This document shows, one piece after another, positions 17,825 to 25,195 of a stretch of DNA of 64,000 nt. The number at the start of each line of letters is the position of its first letter. Position 1 is the stretch's first letter. The translations under genes and the position numbers were made by a program. The notes below the pieces were generated by a model. It ran no database searches, was not told where the DNA came from, and was given only the letters and a program-made list of their open reading frames with translations. The stretch comes from an uncultured Spartobacteria bacterium (GTDB lineage: Bacteria > Verrucomicrobiota > Verrucomicrobiia > Chthoniobacterales > Terrimicrobiaceae), in assembly GCA_937960895.1 (NCBI GenBank), contig CALCJD010000001.1:23345-87344 (forward strand). Direction: 5' to 3'.

Positions 17825-18982
17825 TTATTTCCGTCCGCCGGCATACAGCCGCGCGGTGGACTGGCGGACCACCAGGGACATCGGCAGACGCACCAACTGC
17901 ACCCCCAGATCCGGATCCCGATAGTGGTCGTTGATCAGACGCACGGCGTCGTATCCGCTTTGATGCAGGGGATTGTGCACCGTGGTCAGCGGGGGATCGA
18001 GCTGGGCCGCCTCCTGAAGATCGTCAAAGCCGACGATGGAGACGCGCTCCGGCACCTTCCGCCCCATCTCCCGCGCCCGCGCCAGCGCTCCGATGGCCCG
18101 CTGGTCCGAGCCGGCAAAAATCGCCGTCGGCGGACTCTTCATCCGGAGCAGTTTTTCCGTCGCCGCAGCGCCATCTTCGGCCGAGCCGCGAACATCCGTG
18201 ACCATCAGCCGCTCGTCAAAGGCAACCCCGTAATGCCCCAAGGCTTCCTTGTATCCCTCCAGACGCAGTTTCATCAGCGGCTTGCGCTGATCGCCCACAA
18301 TGATGCCGATCCGGCGATGGCCAAGCTGCAGCAGATGTTCGACCGCAAGAATGGCGCCCTGCTTGGTGTCGACCTGAACTTCGCTGCACAACAATCCGCG
18401 GTGGCGATTGATGACCACCACCCGGATTTTGCGTTCCAGCAGCCTTTCGATATCGGCATCGGAAACCTGATCGCCTCCCAAAATGACACCCGTGCCCGTC
18501 TTCAGCTTCTTCAGGATCGTGTCATCCAGGTGGCCGTTCCATTCGCCCACCACCTCGATGGGAAGTCCGAACTGGAATCCGCCCTCCACGATGCCCTGAT
18601 AACGGAACAGATGCACTTCCCAGTTGACCGGATCGCGTCGGGCATCCATCTGCGGCCCCAGACCGAGAAGGAAAATGGGGGGCGGCGCCGATTCCGTCGC
18701 CATCCGGGGCTGGGAGCGGCGGTCGGCGACAAAGGTACCCCGTCCATGATGCCTTTCCACAAAGCCCTCCTCACTGAGCTGATGCAGGGCCTGCCGGACG
18801 GTGAGGTAGGCCACGTGAAAGGACGTCGCCAGGTCGCGTTCGGAGGGCAATCGATCACCCGGGCGCAGGGTTCCCCGCAAAATGCGATCCCGAATTTGTT
18901 CGGCCGCCAGAAGATATTTGGGCCGTCTTTCGGTCGCATGCGTCGCGGACGAAAAAGATCGGATCGGTTGAAATTGCTCCAC
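17825..18982 (-). CDS. GntR-HTH/LacI-effector chimeric transcriptional regulator
   Basis: The 385-residue regulator joins a GntR winged helix (about 20-90: LAAEQIRDRILRGTLRPGD, LPSERDLATSFHVAYLTVRQ, GRGTFVADR) to a LacI/GalR periplasmic-binding-like sensor domain (about 105-385: LGHRRIGIIVGD, AIFAGSDQRAIGAL, VSIVGFDDLQEA). The domain swap is common in Verrucomicrobiota and Lentisphaerae. It should bind a sugar ligand and repress nearby glycan genes; the target is unknown. The start is GTG at 18982. A promoter TTGCCC, 16, TATGAT lies at 19006-19033. It is convergent with the sulfatase gene. Confidence 0.85.
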   Translation of the reverse strand: MEQFQPIRSFSSATHATERRPKYLLAAEQIRDRILRGTLRPGDRLPSERDLATSFHVAYLTVRQALHQLSEEGFVERHHGRGTFVADRRSQPRMATESAPPPIFLLGLGPQMDARRDPVNWEVHLFRYQGIVEGGFQFGLPIEVVGEWNGHLDDTILKKLKTGTGVILGGDQVSDADIERLLERKIRVVVINRHRGLLCSEVQVDTKQGAILAVEHLLQLGHRRIGIIVGDQRKPLMKLRLEGYKEALGHYGVAFDERLMVTDVRGSAEDGAAATEKLLRMKSPPTAIFAGSDQRAIGALARAREMGRKVPERVSIVGFDDLQEAAQLDPPLTTVHNPLHQSGYDAVRLINDHYRDPDLGVQLVRLPMSLVVRQSTARLYAGGRK

Positions 18983-19005
18983 GCGAAATCGGTATTAAGC
19001 TGTAG

Positions 19006-19033
19006 ATCATACCAGAGTTCAGGGAACGGGCAA
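19006..19033 (-). promoter_or_regulatory. Promoter of the GntR/LacI regulator
   Basis: On the minus strand, TTGCCC (19033-19028), a 16-base spacer and TATGAT (19011-19006). It precedes the GTG start by 23 bases. Confidence 0.5.
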
Positions 19034-19039
19034 TGAGCA

Positions 19040-19487
19040 AAGCCGGCTCCTTCCGCAAACGTCACGGGGACCGGCGCCGGAGCGGGATTTGACGGTTTCC
19101 GCCCCGCCGCCAAACGCCGGCAAAACCCGCATCCATCGGCATTTTCCCGCCACCAGGCCGCGTGAAACGCGGACACAAAAATCGGCAAAGGAAAGTTCCT
19201 AATTTAAAGTAATTTATATCAATCCGAGGCCCCCGAATCCGCCGGGGACTTTTTCCGTCCCCAGGGAACAAGAATAAGCAAGGCGTTCAGCGACAAGGCT
19301 ATATAGAACATTTGCGAAACAGCAGCTGTTGTGCTCCGGCCGCCGGAGGCCGGCAGCGCCCGTTTTCACTCGGGCGGAGCGACTTACGAACGCGGTTTTC
19401 CGTCTCCCCGAAGCGCCCGCCTGTCGACTGGTTCCCGACCGGCACCCTGCTACCGGATTGGGTCCCGCCCTTTTGGAACGGGACCGT
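19040..19487. other. Gene-free stretch with hairpins and a GGCTATATAG element
   Basis: No credible ORF lies between the two regulators. The stretch has an AT-rich patch near 19197-19220, a GGGGAC/GTCCCC stem (19244-19262), and GGCTATATAG (19297-19306) followed by ATTTGCGAAAC. A GC stem CCGGCC/GGCCGG near 19335-19352 lies towards the AraC gene end. A small RNA is possible but nothing identifies one. Confidence 0.4.
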
Positions 19488-20327
19488 TCAGCCCCCGGAC
19501 GCTGCAGATATCGTCCGTTCCGTGCGGGGAGCGTGGTTCCAGAAACGCCGATAAAGCCGCGAGAAATACAGGGGATCGTCGTAACCGACCTCGGCGGCGA
19601 TGCGCTTGAGCTGCCAGTCGGTGCTGACGAGGAGGTAGCGGGCGTGGCGCAGCCGCAGCCGTTCAATGTACTCGTGCGGGCTGCATTGGGTGGCCTCGGC
19701 AAAACGCGCACGAAAATAATTGGGGGTCAATCCGGCCTGTCGATAAAGCTCCGCCAGGGCGTCCCGGCGCGTGAAGTTGGCCTGGAGCCAACGAAGCGAC
19801 GCCTTGATCCGGGGATGCACCGGCATGGCCGGGTCGCCGGACGGAATTTTCGCCCGCTCAAAAAACCGCACGAGCATCGCCTTCAGTTCCGCCTCGAGCT
19901 GCAGACGGGACCAGGCGGAATCGCTGCTGCGAAACCCGCGCAGCACGCGGCCGAAGGCGGTTTTTTCCCGGCCGATCTCCCCCGGATCCAGCCGGCGCCG
20001 TACAAATCCGTTCCACTCCCGCCCTTCCCCCTGTTCGTCGAACTCGCACCAGATGATTTCGCAGGGCCCTCCGCGCGGCACCGACCAGACCCGGCGCACC
20101 CAGGCGGGTACAAAAAACTCCGTGCCTGCCCGCATCGTCAGAGTCCGGTCCTCGACCGTGTAGCACAGTTCCCCCCGCAGAATGAGAATGAGACGGCCGG
20201 TCGTGACGATTTCGTCGCGGGTGGCCAGCCCCCGGTCAAACACCCGCCGGTTCGCGTTCGTTACCGTCAGGGCGCTTCGCAAATAGTGCACGGCCAGATC
20301 AAGGCCCGGAGGGGACGAGGTGTTCAT
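19488..20327 (-). CDS. AraC family transcriptional regulator
   Basis: The 279-residue protein has an N-terminal cupin-like sensor half (about 20-150, with LILILRGELCYTVED and AGTEFFVPAWVRRV). The C-terminal AraC double helix-turn-helix runs from about 185 to 270: DALAELYRQAGLTPNYFRAR and LKRIAAEVGYDDPLYFSRLY, then RRFWNHAPRTERT. The sensor probably binds a sugar. It is divergent from the FAD-dependent oxidoreductase with 114 bases between starts, so that gene is its likely target. The ATG at 20327 has no Shine-Dalgarno. Confidence 0.88.
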   Translation of the reverse strand: MNTSSPPGLDLAVHYLRSALTVTNANRRVFDRGLATRDEIVTTGRLILILRGELCYTVEDRTLTMRAGTEFFVPAWVRRVWSVPRGGPCEIIWCEFDEQGEGREWNGFVRRRLDPGEIGREKTAFGRVLRGFRSSDSAWSRLQLEAELKAMLVRFFERAKIPSGDPAMPVHPRIKASLRWLQANFTRRDALAELYRQAGLTPNYFRARFAEATQCSPHEYIERLRLRHARYLLVSTDWQLKRIAAEVGYDDPLYFSRLYRRFWNHAPRTERTISAASGG

Positions 20328-20441
20328 CTGGTGAAAAACATCAAATCATTTTCCATATTTTGTGGTTTTCTCCATGTCTTTTCCGTTTGTCGCCATGTCT
20401 CCCGACTGGCGGTCCGGGCGGGGACGGGAAAGAATTTTCCC

Positions 20442-21785
20442 ATGGCATCCTTCTTCCGCGAACCCGCCCGTGAGATTCCCGTCATCGGAGAATACGACCT
20501 CTGCGTCATCGGCGGCTCCTGCACCGGAGTCTTTGCCGCCCTTCGCGCCGCCCGGCTTGGCCTGTCGGTGGCCATCGTCGAACGGATGGGGGGCCTCGGG
20601 GGCGTCGCCACCATTTCCATGGTCAATGTCTGGCACAGCCCCTACGACGAACCGTTTCGCCGGCCGATCCTGTCCGGACTGACCGTGGAGTTGATGGAAC
20701 GGCTCAAGCGCCGCGGCTCGGTCACCGAACGCGAAAACAGTCCGCACTGGGCGTGGGCGTTCAATTCCGCGGAGATGCAGATCGAGCTCGACGAACTCGC
20801 GGCCGAGCACGGCGTGACCACCTGGCTGCATACGGCCTTTGCCGCGCCGCTGCTGGAGGATGGACGCCTGGTGGGCGTGGCGGTGGAAAACAAGTCGGGA
20901 CGCGGCGCCATTCGGGCGCGCTTTTTCATCGACGCCAGCGGGGACGGCGACCTGTGTCATCGCCTCGGACTTCCCTCCCACGCGCCCAACCGCCGCCAGC
21001 CCTCCACGACCTGCGCGTTGTTCAGCGGCTGGGACACGCTGGAGGGCACGGACTGGGGCCGGCTGCTGCGGGAACACGGTGCCGAGTTCGGCTTGCCGGA
21101 GGGATTCGCCTGGGGGGTGAAGGTTCCCGGCTCGGACCTCTACATGCTGGCGGGAACCCGCGTGTATCAGGATTGCTCGACGGCGGAGGGCTTCTCCCAG
21201 GCGGAGCGGGAGGGACGCCGTCAGGTGCGCGCCATTCAGGATTTGCTCCGAAAATACGCCCCGGAAGCCCGGCTGATCCTCCAGGCGCTGCCGGCGCGCA
21301 TCGGCATCCGGGAAACGCGTCACGTGCGTTGCCTGCACCGGCTCACCGGCGGGGAAATCCTGCACGGCCGGCGTTTCCCCGACGCCATCGCGAACGGCTC
21401 CTATCGCGTGGACATTCACCATGCGGACAAGCCGGGGATCACGTTCCGGTATCTGGACGGACGCGAGGAATACATTCGTCCGGGCCACGCTCCGGTCGTG
21501 GGACGGTGGCGTCCGGACACCGGGGAAAGTCCGACCTTTTACCAAATCCCCTACCGCACGCTGGTGCCCGACGGCCCCCATGACAACCTGCTCGCCGCAG
21601 GACGGTTCATCGATGCCGACGAGGAAGCCCATGCGGCCATCCGCGTAATGGTCAACATGAACCAGACCGGGGAGGCCGCCGGCACCGCGGCGTATCTCGC
21701 CCTGAAAGACGGCGTCGCCGCCCGGGCCGTGAACACGGAAAAACTGCGTTCCACCCTCGCGGCGGGGGGCTCGATCATGTTGTAA
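20442..21785 (+). CDS. FAD-dependent oxidoreductase (FAD_oxidored family)
   Basis: The 447-residue flavoprotein has an N-terminal dinucleotide fold EYDLCVIGGSCTGVFAALRA then ARLGLSVAIVERMGGLGG. The ARFFIDASGDGDLCHRLG motif is typical of the PF12831-type family found with AraC regulators and glycan genes in Verrucomicrobia, Planctomycetes and Lentisphaerae. C-terminal NLLAAGRFIDADEEAHAAIR is the second flavin-binding segment. The substrate is unknown, probably a sugar-related alcohol. The ATG at 20442 starts just before the nucleotide fold; the frame is open far upstream but overlaps the AraC gene and was rejected. It ends 13 bases before the end of the opposing signalling operon. Confidence 0.82.
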   Translation: MASFFREPAREIPVIGEYDLCVIGGSCTGVFAALRAARLGLSVAIVERMGGLGGVATISMVNVWHSPYDEPFRRPILSGLTVELMERLKRRGSVTERENSPHWAWAFNSAEMQIELDELAAEHGVTTWLHTAFAAPLLEDGRLVGVAVENKSGRGAIRARFFIDASGDGDLCHRLGLPSHAPNRRQPSTTCALFSGWDTLEGTDWGRLLREHGAEFGLPEGFAWGVKVPGSDLYMLAGTRVYQDCSTAEGFSQAEREGRRQVRAIQDLLRKYAPEARLILQALPARIGIRETRHVRCLHRLTGGEILHGRRFPDAIANGSYRVDIHHADKPGITFRYLDGREEYIRPGHAPVVGRWRPDTGESPTFYQIPYRTLVPDGPHDNLLAAGRFIDADEEAHAAIRVMVNMNQTGEAAGTAAYLALKDGVAARAVNTEKLRSTLAAGGSIML

Positions 21786-21798
21786 CGCGGCCGGGGGG

Positions 21799-22962
21799 TC
21801 ACGCCGTCCCGGCGTCGGACGTGCCGTCCGTTTTCGTTCCCCCGGACGCGAGTTTCACGCTCACCTCGGTGGCAAATCCCAATTCCCCGCGGGAATTGAA
21901 AAACCCGCTCACCGAGCCGTCGGCATACTCGGCGATCTTGCGGCAGGTGGCGAGTTCCAGGCCAAGGCTGGCCCGCTGACCGGACCCGTCATCAATCGTG
22001 AACTGATAGGGTTGGAAGAGCTGTTCGAGGTCCCGGCCCTCGAGATGCTTGCGGCTGAGGCCGGTGCCGGTCACCTCGACGCGCAGACGGCCCGATCCGG
22101 ACGCGTCGAGGGATTCCAGCTGCACATTCAGAAAAATGCGGCTGGACCGGTGCGAGGCCATGCGGACCAGTTTGCGGGTGATGACCTGCAGGGAATGGGC
22201 GGGACCGTGCAGGGCCCAGTTGAGAAGGGGGGTGTCCGGAGAGACCACTTCGACCTCCTGGTCGCGGAAGGCGGCGGCGATGTCCGAAAACATGGGAGCA
22301 AGTTGAAAATCGCGATCCATCCCCGCATCCGCCAGGCTGGAAACCCCGATGTAATCGACGATCTCCATGAGCACCTCATGGAGATGGTGGCCCGATTTTT
22401 TGATCTCCTCGACCCAACTGCGGAGCTCCGGATCGGTGACATGGTCGGCCAGCATTTCCCCGAAGCCCAGGATCACGTTCAACGGAGTGTTGAACTCATG
22501 GCAGAGCAGCGAAAAGAACGTGTCGTGCACGGACATGAGACGATGCCGCAGATCCCGGCTGCGGTAGATCTGTTGGTCATACACCCCAAACCCCCGGGCG
22601 ATCACCTCCTTGAGATTCGCACGATCGAAGGGCTTGGTGAGATAATTGAACGCACCGAGGTTCAGCGCCGTGATGGCGCTTTCCATGCTCTGGTAGGCGG
22701 TCAGAATGATGATGTTCTGCGTCTCGCGAATCTCCCTGAGCCGCTTCAGGGTTTCCAGGCCGGAGAGCCCCTGCATGCAGAGGTCGAGAATGACCACGGG
22801 AAAATCCTCGCGCTGCGACGCGACAATGGCCTCCTCCCCCGATCCCACCGAGGTCACGTCATAGCTGTCTTCAAGGCAATACTCCAGCGACTGCCGCACG
22901 AGCGGTTCGTCGTCGACCACAAGCAGCTTTCTTCTGGAACGGGCAGGGGCGCGAACGGTCAT
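21799..22962 (-). CDS. Response regulator with histidine-kinase-like C-terminus (PhcR-like architecture)
   Basis: The 387-residue protein has an N-terminal receiver (VVDDEP, phospho-Asp60 in VVILDL, Thr in IILTAYQ, Lys in YLTKPF). A dimerisation/phosphotransfer helix follows with H155 in LLCHEFNTPLNVILGF, then a weak ATPase domain. The F-box-like DLEQLFQPYQF and the G-box GLELATCRKIAEYA are visible, but no convincing N-box, so ATP-driven autophosphorylation is doubtful. A receiver fused to a downstream kinase domain is also the layout of Ralstonia PhcR. It is the last gene of the signalling operon and overlaps the previous gene by 4 bases. Confidence 0.85.
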   Translation of the reverse strand: MTVRAPARSRRKLLVVDDEPLVRQSLEYCLEDSYDVTSVGSGEEAIVASQREDFPVVILDLCMQGLSGLETLKRLREIRETQNIIILTAYQSMESAITALNLGAFNYLTKPFDRANLKEVIARGFGVYDQQIYRSRDLRHRLMSVHDTFFSLLCHEFNTPLNVILGFGEMLADHVTDPELRSWVEEIKKSGHHLHEVLMEIVDYIGVSSLADAGMDRDFQLAPMFSDIAAAFRDQEVEVVSPDTPLLNWALHGPAHSLQVITRKLVRMASHRSSRIFLNVQLESLDASGSGRLRVEVTGTGLSRKHLEGRDLEQLFQPYQFTIDDGSGQRASLGLELATCRKIAEYADGSVSGFFNSRGELGFATEVSVKLASGGTKTDGTSDAGTA

Positions 22963-24179
22963 GGTCCGGGACTGAGAGGATGATCTTCAAACAACTCGAT
23001 GCCGCACTCCGACGAAAAGGCCGGCAGCATGAAGGAGTAGGTCACCCCTCCCTCGCTCCTGATGCGGGCGCTCATGGAGCCTCCGTGATGGCGGACGATG
23101 AAATAACAGGAAATGAGGAAAATGCCAAACTCCCGCGGATTCGATCCGCGCAGATTGAAGGGGTGCAGCAGGCTTTCCGCAGAAACGCGCGGGCTGACCA
23201 CCGCATCATCCTCGAATTCCACATTCACCCCAAGGATCTCGCCGTCCCCCTCGGGCACCGAAAAACGGATCCGGACCTCACTGTCGGCCGGCAGCGAAAC
23301 CACCTCCTCCGCAATCATGAACCGGAACAGTTTTTCGATCTGCGCGGCCACACCGCGCACGAGCGGAATCCCTTCGGGAATGGAGGTCTCCACCTGCAGG
23401 CGCTTGCGTTCGCGCAGCACGGCGGTCTTTTGCAGGGCGCTTTCGAGGATTCTCTCGAGATCGAGCGGTTTGAGGGCCTGGCGCCGGATGGGCACGCAGA
23501 TTTGCTCGAGATCCTTGAGTGTCTGCGACACCTCCCGCACATGCGCCTGGACGTTTTGAAGGAACTCCCGGGAGAGGGAGCGGCGGTCGGCATTGTGGTC
23601 GAGCAACTGCTCCATCAGGAAGTTCACCGGACAGAGGGCGTTGTGCACATAATGGCCCATCTTGGCCGCAATCAATCCGACATCATACGCGCGATCCTCA
23701 AGAAGGCGCATCTTGAGGTCCTGAAGCCGTCCTCCCCGGAGCATTTCGTCCCGGACAAGAGCTTCATGGTGCGCCAGGGCCTTGTTGAGCACGTCCTCGA
23801 GTTCCCGCATTTCCCACGGCTTGGAAACAAAGGAAAACACCGCACCGCTATTGATGGCCCCCACCAGGGTGTCGAGATCGGAATAGGCCGTGGTCAGCAC
23901 CCGGGCGGTCTGCGGATACCGGTCCCGCACGATGTTGAGCAATTCGACTCCGCTGGATTCCGGCATGCGCTGGTCGGTCACAATGACGCCGATCTCGCGG
24001 CGTTCCATGATTTCGAGGGCCTCGCGGGCGGACGCCGCGGAGAACACCCTGTAGCGGTTGCCCAGGGCGCGCAGAAAATACTTGAGGGTTTTGACCTCGT
24101 CGTCGACGAGCAATATTGCTTTCTTTTCCACGCTTGACCTCCGGATTGTCACCTTAGCCGCTGTCGGGGGAACATTCAA
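22959..24179 (-). CDS. Response regulator with divergent kinase-like C-terminus (PhcR-like)
   Basis: The 406-residue protein has an N-terminal receiver (LLVDDEVKTLKYFLRAL, phospho-Asp69 in VTDQRMP, TAYSDLD, Lys in VSKPWE). The C-terminal half has an H-box-like KMGHYVHNALCPVNFL (His176/179) and a degenerate ATPase-like domain (IEKLFRFMIAEEVVSL, LLHPFNLRGSNPREFGIFL). VTDQRMP with TTAYSDLD is the receiver type seen in HupR/RpfG-class proteins. It overlaps both neighbours by 4 bases. It probably receives phosphate from the hybrid kinase encoded two genes upstream. The role of the kinase-like part is unknown. Confidence 0.82.
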   Translation of the reverse strand: MNVPPTAAKVTIRRSSVEKKAILLVDDEVKTLKYFLRALGNRYRVFSAASAREALEIMERREIGVIVTDQRMPESSGVELLNIVRDRYPQTARVLTTAYSDLDTLVGAINSGAVFSFVSKPWEMRELEDVLNKALAHHEALVRDEMLRGGRLQDLKMRLLEDRAYDVGLIAAKMGHYVHNALCPVNFLMEQLLDHNADRRSLSREFLQNVQAHVREVSQTLKDLEQICVPIRRQALKPLDLERILESALQKTAVLRERKRLQVETSIPEGIPLVRGVAAQIEKLFRFMIAEEVVSLPADSEVRIRFSVPEGDGEILGVNVEFEDDAVVSPRVSAESLLHPFNLRGSNPREFGIFLISCYFIVRHHGGSMSARIRSEGGVTYSFMLPAFSSECGIELFEDHPLSPGP

Positions 24180-25195
24180 CGACTGGCAATGTCCCAGTCG
24201 GAGTATTTTTGAAACAGCGCTTCGATGAGATCCTCGGCGGAGAGGGGGGAGGCCGGTGGATCAATCTCCGCCACCACGGCCTCGCCGCCCAGCATCCGCA
24301 ACGAACCTCCGGCGGACGCCAGATGAACGAGGGCCTGAAAGACCGCCGCAATTTCGGAGGAAACCTCCTGTTCGACCAGGGCACCAAAAACGCCTCGCGT
24401 CAATGCCTTTGGACTGCAACCGTCCCCAAAGGCGAGAATCCACCGGCCGCCTTCGTTCCTCGCCTGCGCCGTTCCCCAGCCCGCCAGCCGTGCGGCCAGA
24501 TCCTCCGGAGTCGGGGCGTTGCCTTCCAGTGCGTCCAACAGGCGGGCGGTGTTCCGGTAGCCCGAAAGCACCAGGTTGCCCGGCTCAAAATCCTGCGGGC
24601 GAAACGCGGTGGTCTCCGGCACAAAAACGTCGCCGCGGGACGGCAACGCGGCGATGAGCCCGCCCAGCGCCCGTCGCACGGGCGCCTGCCGCTCCTCCGG
24701 CCAGTCCCGCACGGCCAGCAGAAGACTCTTCAGGCGGTCACTGCAGATGATGCGCTGCAGGGTGGTCATCTTCAGCCGCAGCAGGTTGTTCCGCTCGCTG
24801 ATGACCTGATAATAATCGGCGGCGCGCTGCAGGATCATGCCCAGCTCGGGCACCTCCCAGGGTTTCACCACATACTGATAGATGTGGCCCCTGTTGACGG
24901 CCTGAATGGCGCTGTCGAGGTCCGAATAGGCCGTGGTCAGAAGACGGACAATGTGGGGAAACTTCGCACGCACCTGACCGAGCACCTCCGCGCCCTGCAT
25001 GCCCGGCATGCGTTGATCCGAAATGACGATTCCGATGGCGTCGGCCTCCCTGCGGAGGATGTCGAGGCCTTCCGGTCCGGAAGTGGCCGTAAAGACCTGG
25101 TATTTCTGTCCGAAGGCCATCCGGAAATATTTGAGGGCCTTCTCTTCATCATCGATGTAGAGGATTCCGACAGGGTTTGAATTGGTGTTCAGCAT
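24176..25195 (-). CDS. Response regulator with unrecognised C-terminal domain (PhcQ-like position)
   Basis: The 339-residue protein has a receiver at 1-125 (ILYIDDEEKALKYFRMAF, phospho-Asp60 in VISDQRMP, TTAYSDLDSAI, Lys in VVKPWE). Its first 125 residues closely resemble the receiver of the next gene, which suggests duplication. Residues 140-339 match nothing I know; they contain no H-box or DNA-binding motif, only Ala/Leu-rich helices and a strand-rich tail. It may be an adaptor or a decayed kinase domain. It overlaps the hybrid kinase gene by 7 bases and the following gene by 4. Confidence 0.8.
   Translation of the reverse strand: MLNTNSNPVGILYIDDEEKALKYFRMAFGQKYQVFTATSGPEGLDILRREADAIGIVISDQRMPGMQGAEVLGQVRAKFPHIVRLLTTAYSDLDSAIQAVNRGHIYQYVVKPWEVPELGMILQRAADYYQVISERNNLLRLKMTTLQRIICSDRLKSLLLAVRDWPEERQAPVRRALGGLIAALPSRGDVFVPETTAFRPQDFEPGNLVLSGYRNTARLLDALEGNAPTPEDLAARLAGWGTAQARNEGGRWILAFGDGCSPKALTRGVFGALVEQEVSSEIAAVFQALVHLASAGGSLRMLGGEAVVAEIDPPASPLSAEDLIEALFQKYSDWDIASR

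Noticed and set aside
19329..20441. N-terminal extension of the FAD oxidoreductase frame
   Set aside because: It runs through the AraC gene on the opposite strand and has no similarity to the oxidoreductase family; the nucleotide fold starts after 20442.
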